Source: Amycolatopsis taiwanensis DSM 45107 (GTDB lineage Bacteria; Actinomycetota; Actinomycetes; Mycobacteriales; Pseudonocardiaceae). From it: a stretch of DNA of 64,000 nt. The translations under genes were made by a program, and so were the position numbers. The notes under the pieces were generated by a model that did not search any database, was not told the DNA's origin, and was given only the letters and a program-made list of their open reading frames with translations. This document shows, in pieces, positions 20,552 through 30,604 of the stretch. The stretch spans positions 50,400 through 114,399 of the forward strand of contig NZ_KI912598.1 of NCBI RefSeq assembly GCF_000519205.1, written 5' to 3'. Numbering within the stretch: position 1 is the first letter of the stretch; the number at the start of each line of letters is the position of its first letter.

Positions 20552-21522
20552 TCACCGACGTCGACGGTGTGCTCGTCGGGCACCATCACCGCCTCGAATC
20601 GGGCTGGGCGACGGGAACGACGGTGGTGCTCGTTCCCCAGGGCGCGACGGCGGCGGTGGACCAGCGCGGGGGCGCACCCGGCACGCGAGAGACGAACCTG
20701 CTGGAACCGGAGAACCTGGTTCAGCAGGTCCACGCGATCTGCCTGTCCGGTGGCAGCGCGTACGGGCTGGCCGCCGCCGACGGCGTGATGCGCTGGCTTT
20801 CCGAGCGCGACCACGGTTTTCCGGTCGGCACGGCGGCGCACGAGGTGGTGCCGATCGTGCCGGCGGCGGTGATCTTCGACCTGCCCCGCAGCGACTGGGG
20901 AAACCGGCCCGACGCGTCTTTCGGTTATGCCGCTTGCGAAGCCGCTTCGCCGGGGCCGGTCGTGCAGGGCACGGTGGGCGCCGGGACGGGCGCGAAAGTG
21001 GGCTCGCTCAAGGGCGGTGTGGGCACCGCGAGCGAGGTCGTGAACGGCTACACCGTCGGCGCGCTCGCGGTGGTGAACGCGGCGGGGGAGGCCGTCCGGC
21101 TCGACACCGGCGTGCCGTTCGCGGCAGACCACGGCGATTTCGGTGTGGTGTGGCCGAACCGGCCCGGCGAAGTGCTCGCGCGTGAACGGCAGGACCTGAA
21201 CACCACGATCGGTGTCGTCGCGGTGGACGCCGCGCTGTCCAAGGCCGAGTGCCGGCGGCTCACCGTCGCCGCGCAGGACGGGCTGGCGCGAGCCGTTCGC
21301 CCCGCGCACACGATGTACGACGGCGACACGGTTTTCGCGCTGGCGACCGGGGCGCGGGAACTGCCCGCGGATCCGGCATTACGGCCTTTCCAGCTCAACG
21401 AACTGTGCTCCGCGGCGGCTCGCGTGTTCGCTCGCGCCATGGTCCACGGCCTGCTGTCCGCGGTCTCCGCCGCAGAATTGCCCGCCTACCGTGACATCTG
21501 GCCCGAAGCGTTCACGAAGTAG
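20548..21522 (+). CDS. P1 family (DmpA/S58-type) peptidase
   Basis: A 324-residue self-processing aminopeptidase-type enzyme of the DmpA fold. The motif CLSGGSAYGLAAADGVMRWL and the GxGxKVGSLKGG loop line the active site. The segment LNTTIGVVAVDAAL is the likely internal cleavage site that frees a Thr (or Ser-type) nucleophile, by comparison with the family. It begins in the DUF2017 stop codon. Together with ClpS and DUF2017 it forms the conserved trio Rv1331-Rv1333. No secretion signal is present. The natural substrate is not known. Confidence 0.85.
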   Translation: MITDVDGVLVGHHHRLESGWATGTTVVLVPQGATAAVDQRGGAPGTRETNLLEPENLVQQVHAICLSGGSAYGLAAADGVMRWLSERDHGFPVGTAAHEVVPIVPAAVIFDLPRSDWGNRPDASFGYAACEAASPGPVVQGTVGAGTGAKVGSLKGGVGTASEVVNGYTVGALAVVNAAGEAVRLDTGVPFAADHGDFGVVWPNRPGEVLARERQDLNTTIGVVAVDAALSKAECRRLTVAAQDGLARAVRPAHTMYDGDTVFALATGARELPADPALRPFQLNELCSAAARVFARAMVHGLLSAVSAAELPAYRDIWPEAFTK

Positions 21523-21565
21523 GGCCGCCGGTAACGGGAAACGGCCGGGCGAAGATCCTCCGGTC

Positions 21566-21817
21566 ATGGAAGAAGAGCGGCCATGGGCCGTGATCGTGCA
21601 CAACGATGACGTCAACACCTTCGTCGGTGTGGGTTATGTCGTGCACACCGTTTTCGGCCTGCCGTTGGACCGCGCTGCCGAGCTGGTCCGGGACGTCCAC
21701 ACCACCGGTGAAGCGCTGCTGACCTGGTGTGCGGGCCGCGAGCAGGCTGAGGAACTCGTCTCCCGATTCCAGGTGTGGGGAATCCGCGCCACGGTGCGGG
21801 GGAGTGCGCATGCATGA
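21566..21817 (+). CDS. ClpS-like adaptor paralogue
   Basis: An 83-residue second ClpS-domain protein just 43 bp after the P1 peptidase. The core WAVIVHNDDVNTFVGVGYVV...LDRAAELVRDVHTTGEALL keeps the Asn-Asp-Asp of the N-degron pocket and the His of DVHTTG. The residue at the hydrophobic gate position (Met in E. coli ClpS and in the paralogue upstream) is Phe here. It lacks the N-terminal tail needed by classical ClpS for delivery. It overlaps the following DUF2017-like gene by 8 bp, repeating the clpS-DUF2017 arrangement located 1.5 kb upstream. It may present a different N-degron class or act as an antagonist; this is inference. Confidence 0.8.
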   Translation: MEEERPWAVIVHNDDVNTFVGVGYVVHTVFGLPLDRAAELVRDVHTTGEALLTWCAGREQAEELVSRFQVWGIRATVRGSAHA

Positions 21818-22334
21818 CTGCTTGACCGTGAGTCCAGCCGGTGACGGAGTTTTCGTCGAAATGTCGCCGAACGTAGCCGTTTGCCTGCGTACCGTCGCGG
21901 AAGAACTCCTCGCCGCCTTGGAAGCGCAAGAGGCACGGCGCCCCTTCCGGCGCGCCAGAAGGCTTGCTGACGAACACCTCTTTCCGGACGCCTATGACAC
22001 GAAGGAGGAAAGCATGGCATTCCGGCAGCGGCACGGTGATGCCATGCGGGAGACGGTCACCGCGACCGTGCGGCGCGTGGCGACCGAATGGGCCGGTCAG
22101 GCCGCGTTCACCATGAACCGCCGAGCCGCCCACGACTGGCTGGTCACCTATACGCATGCCCAAGCTCTGGTGCTCGGGCGACCGAGATGGAAACCGAATC
22201 TCCAGACCTGGGAGCGGTTACCGAGCGGGCAGGCGGAGGTCACCATGCGCTGGCTGGTGTACCTCGGGGCGGCGCTGATCGACGCGCTGATCGGTCAGCC
22301 CTGGCGTCCTGAGGTGCTACTTCTCACTCCGTGA
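21810..22334 (+). CDS. DUF2017-like paralogue
   Basis: A 174-residue protein coupled to the ClpS paralogue by an 8-bp overlap; the ATG at 21810 has GGGGGAG a few nt upstream. It follows the DUF2017 pattern at lower similarity: LFPDAYDTKEES matches [30 protein letters not shown] matches [16 protein letters not shown], and AAHDWLVTYTHAQALVLG matches [16 protein letters not shown]. The similarity was judged by eye. With the preceding gene it forms a second adaptor module inside a gene block that in mycobacteria goes straight from the peptidase to mec. Confidence 0.65.
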   Translation: MHDCLTVSPAGDGVFVEMSPNVAVCLRTVAEELLAALEAQEARRPFRRARRLADEHLFPDAYDTKEESMAFRQRHGDAMRETVTATVRRVATEWAGQAAFTMNRRAAHDWLVTYTHAQALVLGRPRWKPNLQTWERLPSGQAEVTMRWLVYLGAALIDALIGQPWRPEVLLLTP

Positions 22335-22365
22335 ACACCCCTTGTCCAGCACCTAAGATGTTGTC

Positions 22366-22773
22366 GTGCTTCGGATCCGCCGTGAACTGGTCGACGAGAT
22401 TGTCGCGCACGCCCGCCGGGACCATCCGGACGAGGCCTGTGGGGTGATCGCGGGGCCGGAAGGCTCCGACCGGCCGGAGCGGTTCATCCCGATGCTCAAC
22501 GCCGCCCGGTCGCCCACCTTCTACGAGTTCGACTCCGGTGACCTGCTCAAGCTCTACCGGGAGATGGACGCCAACGACGAGGTGCCGGTGGTGATCTACC
22601 ACTCGCACACCGCGACCGAGGCCTACCCGTCGCGGACCGACGTGTCCTACGCCTCCGAACCGGACGCGCACTACGTGCTGGTCTCCACCCGGGAACCGGA
22701 GAAGCAGGAGTTCCGCTCGTTCCGGATCGTCGACGGCGTCATCACCGAAGAGCCCGTCGAGATCCTGGAATAA
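22366..22773 (+). CDS. mec: Mec-type JAMM metalloprotease (CysO-cysteine hydrolase)
   Basis: A 135-residue Zn-dependent JAMM/MPN+ peptidase. The signature HSHTATEAYPSRTD fits H-x-H-x7-S-x2-D, with the upstream Glu in HPDEACGVI. In M. tuberculosis Mec (Rv1334) releases cysteine from the CysO-Cys adduct. Here it directly precedes cysO and cysM in the same order, so it should complete the sulfide-carrier route to cysteine. Because the local CysO ends with two residues after Gly-Gly, a trimming role for a JAMM enzyme is also possible. Confidence 0.92.
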   Translation: MLRIRRELVDEIVAHARRDHPDEACGVIAGPEGSDRPERFIPMLNAARSPTFYEFDSGDLLKLYREMDANDEVPVVIYHSHTATEAYPSRTDVSYASEPDAHYVLVSTREPEKQEFRSFRIVDGVITEEPVEILE

Positions 22774-22825
22774 CGACCGCTCCCCGAACGTCAGCACCTA
22801 GAGAGATCCAAGCGGAGGTAACCCC

Positions 22826-24068
<1,243 letters not shown>

Positions 24069-24119
24069 CTGGGAAATCAGGGATTTCTTCCGAGGCATGG
24101 CCCACGCCGGGTACGTACC

Positions 24120-24758
24120 GTGAAAGTTATGAGCACGTCGCCCGTCCCCGCACCCGTTCGCTCCGGCCAGCGAATCCTGCCGCCGCACCCCAAGATTGCG
24201 GCGCTGGTGATCTTCTCCTTCACCGCGCTGCTGTACCTCGTCGAGATCGCCGATCTGGTCTCCCGTGGCTGGCTGGAGCGGCAGGGGATCGTGCCGCGCA
24301 CGCTGGACGGCCTGGACGGGGTGATCTGGGCGCCGCTGGTGCACGCCGGATGGGCGCATCTGCTGGCCAACACCGTTCCGGTGCTGGTGTTCGGGTTCCT
24401 GGCCATGGCAACCGGGATCGCCAGGTGGACCGCGGTGACCGCGACCGTGTGGGTGGTGAGCGGGCTCGGGGTCTGGCTGACCGGTGACCCGGGAACCACG
24501 ACGATCGGTGCCTCCGGAGTGGCGTTCGGCTGGCTGGCGTATCTGCTGGTGCGCGGCATCTTCAACCGCAGCTTCGGCCAACTCCTGGTGGCCGCGGTCC
24601 TGCTCGTGCTGTGGGGCGGCACGCTGTGGGGCCTGCTGCCCGGCAAGGCGGGCGTGTCCTGGCAGGCTCACCTGTTCGGCGCGATCGGCGGGGTGCTCGC
24701 GGCGTGGTTCGCGGCCAGGTCCCAACGGCGGCGAGCGCCAGGTAACCTCGTGGCGTGA
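24120..24758 (+). CDS. Rhomboid family intramembrane serine protease
   Basis: A 212-residue, six-helix membrane protein. The catalytic Ser is in TTTIGASGVAFGWLAYL and the His in SWQAHLFGAIGG, giving the Ser-His dyad of rhomboid proteases that cleave transmembrane substrates. The oxyanion region HAGWAHLLANTVPVLVFG is also present. The start may be GTG 24120 or ATG 24129. It occupies the place of Rv1337 between cysM and murI; why a rhomboid is conserved there is not known. Confidence 0.88.
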   Translation: MKVMSTSPVPAPVRSGQRILPPHPKIAALVIFSFTALLYLVEIADLVSRGWLERQGIVPRTLDGLDGVIWAPLVHAGWAHLLANTVPVLVFGFLAMATGIARWTAVTATVWVVSGLGVWLTGDPGTTTIGASGVAFGWLAYLLVRGIFNRSFGQLLVAAVLLVLWGGTLWGLLPGKAGVSWQAHLFGAIGGVLAAWFAARSQRRRAPGNLVA

Positions 24759-24819
24759 TCAGCGCTCGGTCAGATCGCGGCAACCAAGGTGACCACGGCG
24801 TCTTACTCGCGGAGGGGCA

Positions 24820-25614
24820 GTGATCAGTCGTGAGGAGCCCATCGGCGTGTTCGATTCCGGTGTCGGGGGCCTGACGGTCGCACGGGCGATGCTCGACCAG
24901 TTGCCTCAGGAACAGCTCCGCTATGTCGGCGACACAGCGAACAACCCTTATGGCCCGCTCCCCATCGCGCGGGCACGCGAACTGGCGCTGGCGAACCTCG
25001 ACAAGCTGGTCGCGGACGGCGTGAAGGCGCTGGTGATCGCCTGCAACACGGCTTCGGCCGCATGCCTGCGCGACGCGCGCGAGCGGTACGACGTACCGGT
25101 GATCGAAGTCGTGCTGCCGGCCGTCCGCCGGGCGGTCGCGGCGACGCACACGGGCCGGATCGGCGTGATCGGCACCGAAGGCACGGTCCGGTCCCGTGCC
25201 TACGAGGACGCGTTCGCCGCCGCGCGCGATGTGGAGGTCACCAGCGTCGCGTGCCCGCGGTTCGTGGACTTCGTCGAGCGTGGCATCACCTCGGGCCGGC
25301 AGGTGCTCGGGCTCGCGCAGGGCTACCTCGAGCCGTTGCTGCGCGCCGAGGTGGACACCCTTGTGCTCGGCTGCACGCACTATCCCCTGCTGACCGGTGT
25401 CCTGCAGATCGTCATGGGCCCGGAGGTGACCCTGGTGTCCAGCGCGGAGGAAACCGCCAAGGACGTCGTCCGGGTGCTCACCGAACTCGACCTGCTGGTG
25501 GAGCGGGACACCCCGCCGCAGCACGAGTTCGTCGCCACCGGCTCGCCCGAGCCGTTCTCGCGCCTGGCCCGCCGGTTCCTGGGCTTCGGGCTCTCACCCG
25601 TGCTGACCGCCTGA
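24820..25614 (+). CDS. murI: Glutamate racemase
   Basis: A 264-residue cofactor-independent racemase supplying D-glutamate for peptidoglycan. Both catalytic cysteines are present in conserved motifs: [12 protein letters not shown] (about residue 74) and [10 protein letters not shown] (about residue 185). The substrate-binding [11 protein letters not shown] is at the N-terminus. The GTG start at 24820 follows GGAGGGGCA closely. It is the murI of the conserved block and is followed within 12 bp by the metallo-hydrolase gene. Confidence 0.95.
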   Translation: MISREEPIGVFDSGVGGLTVARAMLDQLPQEQLRYVGDTANNPYGPLPIARARELALANLDKLVADGVKALVIACNTASAACLRDARERYDVPVIEVVLPAVRRAVAATHTGRIGVIGTEGTVRSRAYEDAFAAARDVEVTSVACPRFVDFVERGITSGRQVLGLAQGYLEPLLRAEVDTLVLGCTHYPLLTGVLQIVMGPEVTLVSSAEETAKDVVRVLTELDLLVERDTPPQHEFVATGSPEPFSRLARRFLGFGLSPVLTA

Positions 25615-25626
25615 CGAGGTGCCGCC

Positions 25627-26397
25627 GTGCGACTGACCGTGCTCGGCTGTTCGGGAAGCCTTCCCGGGCCGGGCACGCCCGCGTCCGGCTACCTGGTGGA
25701 AGCCGACGGCTTCCTGCTCGCGCTCGAACTCGGCAACGGCACGTTCGCCGAGCTCCAGGCCCGGCACGACCCGTTCGGTCTCGGCGCGCTCGTGTTCAGC
25801 CACCTGCATCCGGACCACTGCGCCGACTTCACCGCACTGACGGTGTTGCGCCGCAAGCATCCCGAGCCGCCCTACGACATGCGTGAGCGTCGCCTTCCGG
25901 TGTTCGCACCGGGCAACGCGCCGGCACGGTTGGCCGCCGCGTATGCCCCCAGCGAAGCCAAGCTCGCCGAGACCGATCTGTCCGACGTGTTCGCGTTCCA
26001 CCCGCTGCGCCCCGGCGTCGGTGTCCACATCGGACCGTTCGAGATGTGGTCGCTGCCGGTCGACCACACGACCGAGGCGTTCGGCGTGCGCGTGCGTCAC
26101 GGTGGGCGCACGCTCGCCTACACCGGTGACACCGGGCCGTGCCCCGCGCTCGACGAACTCGCCGACGGGGCCGATGTCCTGCTCTCCGAGGCGACGTGGA
26201 CCCACTCGCCGACCCGCCCCGGGGGCATGCACCTGTCCGGCAGGCAGGCCGGCGAGCTGGCCCGCCGCGCCGGCGTGGGCCGGTTGCTGATCACGCACGT
26301 GGCGCCGTGGAGCGACCGCGATGCCGTCCTCGCCGAGGCGTGCGCGGAATTCCCCGCCACGGTCCTCGTCGAGCCGGGCGCCACCTACCCGGTGTGA
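25627..26397 (+). CDS. MBL-fold metallo-hydrolase, Rv1339-like (probable cyclic nucleotide phosphodiesterase)
   Basis: A 256-residue metallo-beta-lactamase-fold enzyme. The metal motif FSHLHPDHCADF, later His in VDHTTEAF, Asp in YTGDTGPC and His in LLITHVAPWSD form the di-metal site. The opening LGCSGSLPGPGTPASGYLV is typical of the RNase Z-like/Rv1339 branch. The mycobacterial orthologue in the same position has been reported as an atypical class II cAMP phosphodiesterase, so a role in cAMP turnover is likely, though not proven here. The start is GTG 25627. Confidence 0.85.
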   Translation: MRLTVLGCSGSLPGPGTPASGYLVEADGFLLALELGNGTFAELQARHDPFGLGALVFSHLHPDHCADFTALTVLRRKHPEPPYDMRERRLPVFAPGNAPARLAAAYAPSEAKLAETDLSDVFAFHPLRPGVGVHIGPFEMWSLPVDHTTEAFGVRVRHGGRTLAYTGDTGPCPALDELADGADVLLSEATWTHSPTRPGGMHLSGRQAGELARRAGVGRLLITHVAPWSDRDAVLAEACAEFPATVLVEPGATYPV

Positions 26398-26402
26398 CCG
26401 CC

Positions 26403-26588
26403 CACCCGCGTGTCCCCGCCCCAGGCCGCCGACTTCCCGCCCCAGGCCGCCGTGTCCCCGCCCCAGGTCGCCGACTTCCCGCTTCAGGTCGATGAGTTCC
26501 CGGTTCAGGCCGCCGTGTCCCCGCTTCAGGTCGCCGTGTTCCGGCTTCAGGTCGATGAGTTCCTGGTTCAGGTCGCCGGAGGGACCCC
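26403..26588 (+). repeat. Dimorphic 21-bp repeat array 2
   Basis: About nine units of 21 bp lie between the metallo-hydrolase and rph genes. Units read GCCGTGTCCCCGCTTCAGG-like or GCCGACTTCCCG/GATGAGTTCCCGG-like, so the GTGTCCC and GAGTTCC forms alternate, with GACTTCC intermediates. All point in one direction. The array makes a long open frame because 21 is a multiple of three, but no initiation signal supports translation. It separates two genes that are otherwise close in mycobacteria. Confidence 0.8.
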
Positions 26589-26660
26589 GTGACGGGTGGC
26601 TCCGCGTAGCGAAACCGGCGCAGCTGACCGCGCGGCCGCTCGGGGTTCTAGGCTGGCGGC

Positions 26661-27440
26661 GTGGTGCGAAAAGATGGCAGGAACGACGACCAGCTTCGCG
26701 ATGTGAAGATCACACGCGGATACCAGGACTGGCCAGCGGGCTCCGTGCTGATCGAGTTCGGCAGGACGAGGGTGCTGTGCGCGGCCAGCGTGACCGAGGG
26801 CGTGCCTCGGTGGCGGGCCGGCACCGGCCTCGGCTGGGTGACCGCCGAGTACGCGATGCTGCCTTCGGCGACCCACGACCGCGGGGACCGCGAGTCGGTC
26901 AAGGGCCGCATCGGCGGCCGGACGCACGAGATCAGCCGCCTCATCGGGCGCGCGCTTCGCGCCTGCATCGACCTGTCGGCGCTGGGCGAGAACACCATTC
27001 ACCTCGACTGCGACGTCATCCAGGCCGACGGTGGAACCCGCACGGCCGCGATCACCGGTGGCTACGTGGCGCTGGCCGACGCCATCACCTGGCTCGGCGC
27101 GGCCGGCCGGCTGGCCGACCCGCAGCCGCTGTCGGCGATGGTGTCCGCGATCAGCGTCGGGGTGGTGGACGGGCGCGTGCGCCTCGACCTGCCCTACGAG
27201 GAGGACTCCCGAGCCGAGGTCGACCTGAACGTGGTCGCCACCGACGCCGGCACGCTGATCGAGGTGCAGGGCACCGGCGAGGGCGCCACCTTCACGCGGT
27301 CTACTTTGGACAAGATGCTGGACCTGGCGCTGGCCGGCTGCGAGGAACTGACGCGCAGGCAGGCCAAGGCGCTGGCCGAGCCCTACCCGGGCGTGCTGCC
27401 GGAGCCGCCGGCGGGCAAGAAGTCGAAGGGGGCGAAGTGA
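26661..27440 (+). CDS. rph: Ribonuclease PH
   Basis: A 259-residue phosphorolytic 3'-5' exoribonuclease that trims tRNA precursors. The sequence has the family opening [29 protein letters not shown], the phosphate-binding [21 protein letters not shown], and the catalytic Asp-containing [18 protein letters not shown]. The start GTG at 26661 is 6 residues before the conserved RDG motif. It overlaps rdgB by 4 bp (GTGA), matching rphA-Rv1341 of M. tuberculosis. Confidence 0.95.
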   Translation: MVRKDGRNDDQLRDVKITRGYQDWPAGSVLIEFGRTRVLCAASVTEGVPRWRAGTGLGWVTAEYAMLPSATHDRGDRESVKGRIGGRTHEISRLIGRALRACIDLSALGENTIHLDCDVIQADGGTRTAAITGGYVALADAITWLGAAGRLADPQPLSAMVSAISVGVVDGRVRLDLPYEEDSRAEVDLNVVATDAGTLIEVQGTGEGATFTRSTLDKMLDLALAGCEELTRRQAKALAEPYPGVLPEPPAGKKSKGAK

Positions 27441-28045
27441 CCCGCGTACTGCTGGCCACTCGCAACCAGAAGAAGCTCGCCGAGTTGCGGCGGATCCTGG
27501 CCGTCGAGGAGGTGTCCGGACTGGAGGTGCTCGGGCTCGCCGATGTCGACGAGTTCGAGGAGGCCCCGGAGACCGGCGCGACTTTCGAGGAGAACGCACT
27601 CGCGAAGGCCCGCGACGCGGCCGCCGCGACGGGGCTGGCGTCCGTGGCCGACGATTCCGGCCTCACCGTGGACGCGTTGAACGGCATGCCCGGCGTGCTG
27701 TCCGCGCGGTGGGCGGGGCAGCACGGCGACGACCGGGCGAACCTCGATCTCGTGCTGGCGCAACTGACCGACGTCGGCGACGAGCGCCGGGGAGCGGCCT
27801 TCGTCTGCGCCGCCGCGCTCGTCGTCCCGGGCGGTGAGGAGACCGTCGTCCGTGGGGAGTGGCGGGGCGCGTTGACCAGGAAGGCTCGCGGCACCAACGG
27901 TTTCGGCTACGACCCGATCTTCGTGCCCGAGGGTGAGACCCGCACGTCCGCGGAACTCGACCCCGCGGAGAAGGACGCGCAGTCCCATCGCGGTCGCGCC
28001 TTGCGGGCCCTGGTTCCGGCGCTGCGGCAACTCGCCCACGCTTGA
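27437..28045 (+). CDS. rdgB: XTP/dITP diphosphatase
   Basis: A 202-residue Ham1-type nucleotide house-cleaning enzyme that removes dITP and XTP from the pool. Family motifs are [14 protein letters not shown] (substrate Lys), [37 protein letters not shown] (catalytic Asp) and [15 protein letters not shown]. It begins in the rph stop codon and ends the conserved operon. Two strong hairpins follow before the convergent transporter gene. Confidence 0.95.
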   Translation: MTRVLLATRNQKKLAELRRILAVEEVSGLEVLGLADVDEFEEAPETGATFEENALAKARDAAAATGLASVADDSGLTVDALNGMPGVLSARWAGQHGDDRANLDLVLAQLTDVGDERRGAAFVCAAALVVPGGEETVVRGEWRGALTRKARGTNGFGYDPIFVPEGETRTSAELDPAEKDAQSHRGRALRALVPALRQLAHA

Positions 28046-28141
28046 TCACCCGGGATCGGCGAGGCCACGGTGGCCAACGATCAGCCCACAGATCGAAATG
28101 CCTTGTGCCACCGCGGCTTCGCATCCTTGGCGCAACATGGA

Positions 28142-28172
28142 CGTGCCCTGCCGGAGAACCCGGCAGGGCACG
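28142..28172. terminator. 13-bp perfect hairpin after rdgB
   Basis: CGTGCCCTGCCGG (28142-28154) pairs with CCGGCAGGGCACG (28160-28172) across a 5-nt loop. It lies about 100 nt after the rdgB stop in a convergent intergenic region and is likely an intrinsic or Rho-assisted terminator. No U-tract follows on the + strand. Confidence 0.65.
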
Positions 28173-28197
28173 CTTATCGCAGGGACGGATTCGAGCC

Positions 28198-28264
28198 GGC
28201 CTGGACACCGAGTCTGCCTGCTCGGCGTAGCCGCTGGGGTCGGCTACGCCGAGCAGTCCAGGCC
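28198..28264. terminator. Two-tier hairpin between convergent rdgB and MHS transporter
   Basis: An inner perfect 15-bp stem is formed by 28218-28232 and 28242-28256 with a 9-nt loop. An outer 8-bp stem, GGCCTGGA (28198-28205) with TCCAGGCC (28257-28264), adds to it, leaving a 12-nt bulge on one side only. The structure ends 11 nt before the transporter's stop, so it should terminate the minus-strand transcript and may also stop + strand read-through. Confidence 0.65.
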
Positions 28265-28275
28265 GAGAGTGACCG

Positions 28276-29604
28276 TCACTGCGAAACTTTCTCCGGCGTG
28301 GTCAGGCTCTCGGTGACCTTGGGTTCGCGAGCGAGCACCGCGCCCGCGATGGTGAGGACACCGGTCACGGTGACATAGCCCGCGATGATCACCCAGGTGT
28401 CTGATCCGGCCAGCAATGCGGTGAACACCAGCGGAGCCACCGCGCCGCCGACGACCGAGGCGAGGGTGTAGGCCAGCGAGCCTCCGGTGTAGCGCAGGCG
28501 CTCCGAGAACTGCTCCGTGATCAGGGCGGCCTGCGGGCCGTAGAGCAGGGCGTGGATGGCCAGCGCGACCACCACCGCGATCGCGATCATGACGAACGAC
28601 TTGGTGTTGATCATGGGGAAGAGCACGAACGGCCAGATCGCGGCCGCGATCGTGCCGATGATGTAGAGCTTCCGGCGGTTGATTCGGTCGGAGAGCGCGC
28701 CGAACGCGGGCATCAGGAACAGTTGCGCCGCGGAACCGATCATCACCGCGCCCAGCCCTTCGCTTCGCGAAAGGTGCAGCTTGGTCACCATGTAGGTGAG
28801 CACGAACACGGTGACCAGCGAGTACAGCACGTCGGGGCAGATCCGGACGAGGATGCCGGCGATCAGGGCGCGCGGCTCGTGCCGGAAGACCTCGGTCACC
28901 GGGGCCTTCGGCTTCTCACCGCGCTCGGCGATCTTGGCGAACACCGGCGTCTCTTCGAGCTTCAGGCGCAGCCAGAGACCGAAGATGACCATGACGGCGG
29001 AGAGCAGGAACGCGACCCGCCAGCCCCACGCCTCGAAGGACGCCGCGCTCATCACCGCCGCCAGCAGCGCGAGAACGCCGTTGGCCAGCAGGGTTCCGGC
29101 GGGCGGACCGATCTGTGCGGCGGAAGCCCAGAAACCGCGTCGCTTCTCGTCGCCGAACTCGCTGGACAGCAGCACCGCGCCGCCCCATTCGCCGCCGACC
29201 CCGACGCCCTGGGCGAACCGGAGGGCGAACAGCAGCACCGCGGCGAACCCGCCGAGCGAGGCATGGGTGGGGAGCACACCGATGAGGAACGTCGAGATCC
29301 CGGTGAGCAGGAGGGTGTAGACCAGGACCTTCTTGCGGCCCAGCACGTCGCCGAGCCGGCCGAAGATGAACCCGCCCAACGGCCGGGCCAGATAGCCGGC
29401 CGCGTAGGTGGTGAAGGCCAGCATGGTCCCGGCGAGGTCGTCGCCGGAGGGGAAGAACAGCTTGCCGAGAACGGTCGCGGCGGCCACGGAATAGGCCGCG
29501 AAGTCGTAGTATTCGAGGCTCGTGCCGGACAGGCTGGCCACGAACGCGCGACGCAGCGACCGGCGGTCGCCGAGCGCGGTGCTGGGTCCGGTCATTTCTT
29601 TCAT
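28276..29604 (-). CDS. MFS transporter, metabolite:H+ symporter (MHS) type
   Basis: A 442-residue, 12-helix importer of the MHS family (ProP/ShiA/KgtP-like). Marks are the N-terminal SLSGTSLEYYDFAAY, the motif-A loop GGFIFGRLGDVLGRKKVL and the GVGVGGEWGGAVLL segment between TM4 and TM5. Members import organic acids, betaine or shikimate with protons. ATGs at 29604 and 29595 are both possible starts. It is divergent from a GntR/FCD regulator 165 bp away, which probably controls it in response to the transported acid. The substrate cannot be deduced. Confidence 0.85.
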   Translation of the reverse strand: MKEMTGPSTALGDRRSLRRAFVASLSGTSLEYYDFAAYSVAAATVLGKLFFPSGDDLAGTMLAFTTYAAGYLARPLGGFIFGRLGDVLGRKKVLVYTLLLTGISTFLIGVLPTHASLGGFAAVLLFALRFAQGVGVGGEWGGAVLLSSEFGDEKRRGFWASAAQIGPPAGTLLANGVLALLAAVMSAASFEAWGWRVAFLLSAVMVIFGLWLRLKLEETPVFAKIAERGEKPKAPVTEVFRHEPRALIAGILVRICPDVLYSLVTVFVLTYMVTKLHLSRSEGLGAVMIGSAAQLFLMPAFGALSDRINRRKLYIIGTIAAAIWPFVLFPMINTKSFVMIAIAVVVALAIHALLYGPQAALITEQFSERLRYTGGSLAYTLASVVGGAVAPLVFTALLAGSDTWVIIAGYVTVTGVLTIAGAVLAREPKVTESLTTPEKVSQ

Positions 29605-29642
29605 CCGATCTGCTCGCGATAGTGAGATGAGACACAAGGTAG

Positions 29643-29671
29643 AGATTGTTGAACAAGAAGGCAATACTCAA
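29643..29671 (-). promoter_or_regulatory. Candidate promoter of the MHS transporter (minus strand)
   Basis: On the minus strand TTGAGT (29671-29666) is followed after 17 nt by CAATCT (29648-29643), about 40 bp upstream of the transporter start. This AT-rich divergent spacer is the obvious place for control by the GntR protein, but no clear operator palindrome was picked out. Confidence 0.35.
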
Positions 29672-29769
29672 ATCCTGTGATACGCCATTCGGTCGATAGG
29701 CGTGTTGGACCGTCCCGATGTCGGCTGGTTAACTTGAGTCCACACACTTGCCGACTTCCGGAGGCCGCC

Positions 29770-30471
29770 TTGAGCAGCGAGGCCCTGCCCACCCTGGCCG
29801 GGCTGGCGTCCGACCAGGCATTGCTGGGTCGCACGAGTATCGCCGAACGTCTCGCCGATCTCCTGCGTGAGAGGATCACCGAAGGGTTCTTCCAGCCGGG
29901 CACCCGGCTGTCGGAGGAGGCCATCGGGGGTGCGTTGAAAGTTTCCCGTAACACCTTGCGGGAGGCGTTCCGGCTGCTGACCCACGAGCGCCTGCTCGTA
30001 CACGAGCTCAACCGCGGCGTCTTCGTGCGGGTGCTGAGCGCCGAGGACGTGGCCGATCTCTACCGGCTGCGCAAGATCGTCGAATGTGCCATCGTCCGTG
30101 CCGTCACCGAGCCGCCGGGGGAGCGGCTGCGGCAGGCCGAGGTCGCCGTCGAGGAGGGCCGGGACGCGGCCAAGCGGCGGGCATGGCGCGAACTCGGCAG
30201 TGCCGACATCCACTTCCACCAAGGGCTCGCCGCCCTCGCCGGGAGTGCCCGGGTGGACGAGTTGATGCGCGGGATGCTTGCCGAGATGCGGCTGGTGTTC
30301 CATGTGATGGCGGACCCGCAGCCGTTCCACGAGCCGTACCTGGACCTCAACGAAGCCATCCTCGATGCGCTGCGTGCGGGCGACGGCGTGCAGGCCGAGC
30401 ACATGCTCGGTGAATACCTGGACGTCGCGGAACGCCAGTTGCTCGACACCTACCACGCTGACGGGTCGTGA
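29770..30471 (+). CDS. GntR family regulator, FCD subfamily
   Basis: A 233-residue regulator. The winged helix-turn-helix spans about residues 22-85 (IAERLADLLRERITEGFFQPGTRLSEEAIGGALKVSRNTLREAFRLL). The FCD ligand/metal domain follows (LYRLRKIVECAIVRA, ADIHFHQGLAALAG, with His in the usual metal positions). The start TTG at 29770 is chosen because GGAGG lies 7 nt upstream; the longer upstream frame has no site. FCD regulators usually sense organic acids, in keeping with the divergent MHS transporter. Confidence 0.88.
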   Translation: MSSEALPTLAGLASDQALLGRTSIAERLADLLRERITEGFFQPGTRLSEEAIGGALKVSRNTLREAFRLLTHERLLVHELNRGVFVRVLSAEDVADLYRLRKIVECAIVRAVTEPPGERLRQAEVAVEEGRDAAKRRAWRELGSADIHFHQGLAALAGSARVDELMRGMLAEMRLVFHVMADPQPFHEPYLDLNEAILDALRAGDGVQAEHMLGEYLDVAERQLLDTYHADGS

Positions 30472-30511
30472 TCATCGCCGGGCAGGTCCCGGCCCGGCCG
30501 CACCGACGCTC

Positions 30512-30542
30512 GTTTTGGAGCAAATCCACCTTGCTCCAAAAC
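30512..30542. terminator. 12-bp perfect hairpin between convergent gntR and bcp
   Basis: GTTTTGGAGCAA (30512-30523) pairs perfectly with TTGCTCCAAAAC (30531-30542) across a 7-nt loop. It is AT-richer than its surroundings and lies between two converging genes, so it is a good bidirectional terminator candidate. Confidence 0.7.
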
Positions 30543-30604
30543 CGGTGCCTTCCGGACCGGCCCTGCCGGCGGGGGCTCGGCCCCACATCCGGGATCGGCG
30601 GCCC

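Noticed and set aside
28170-28200. A tRNA-like GGATTCGAGCC element after rdgB
   Set aside because: It resembles a T-loop, but no acceptor, anticodon or D-arm could be paired around it.
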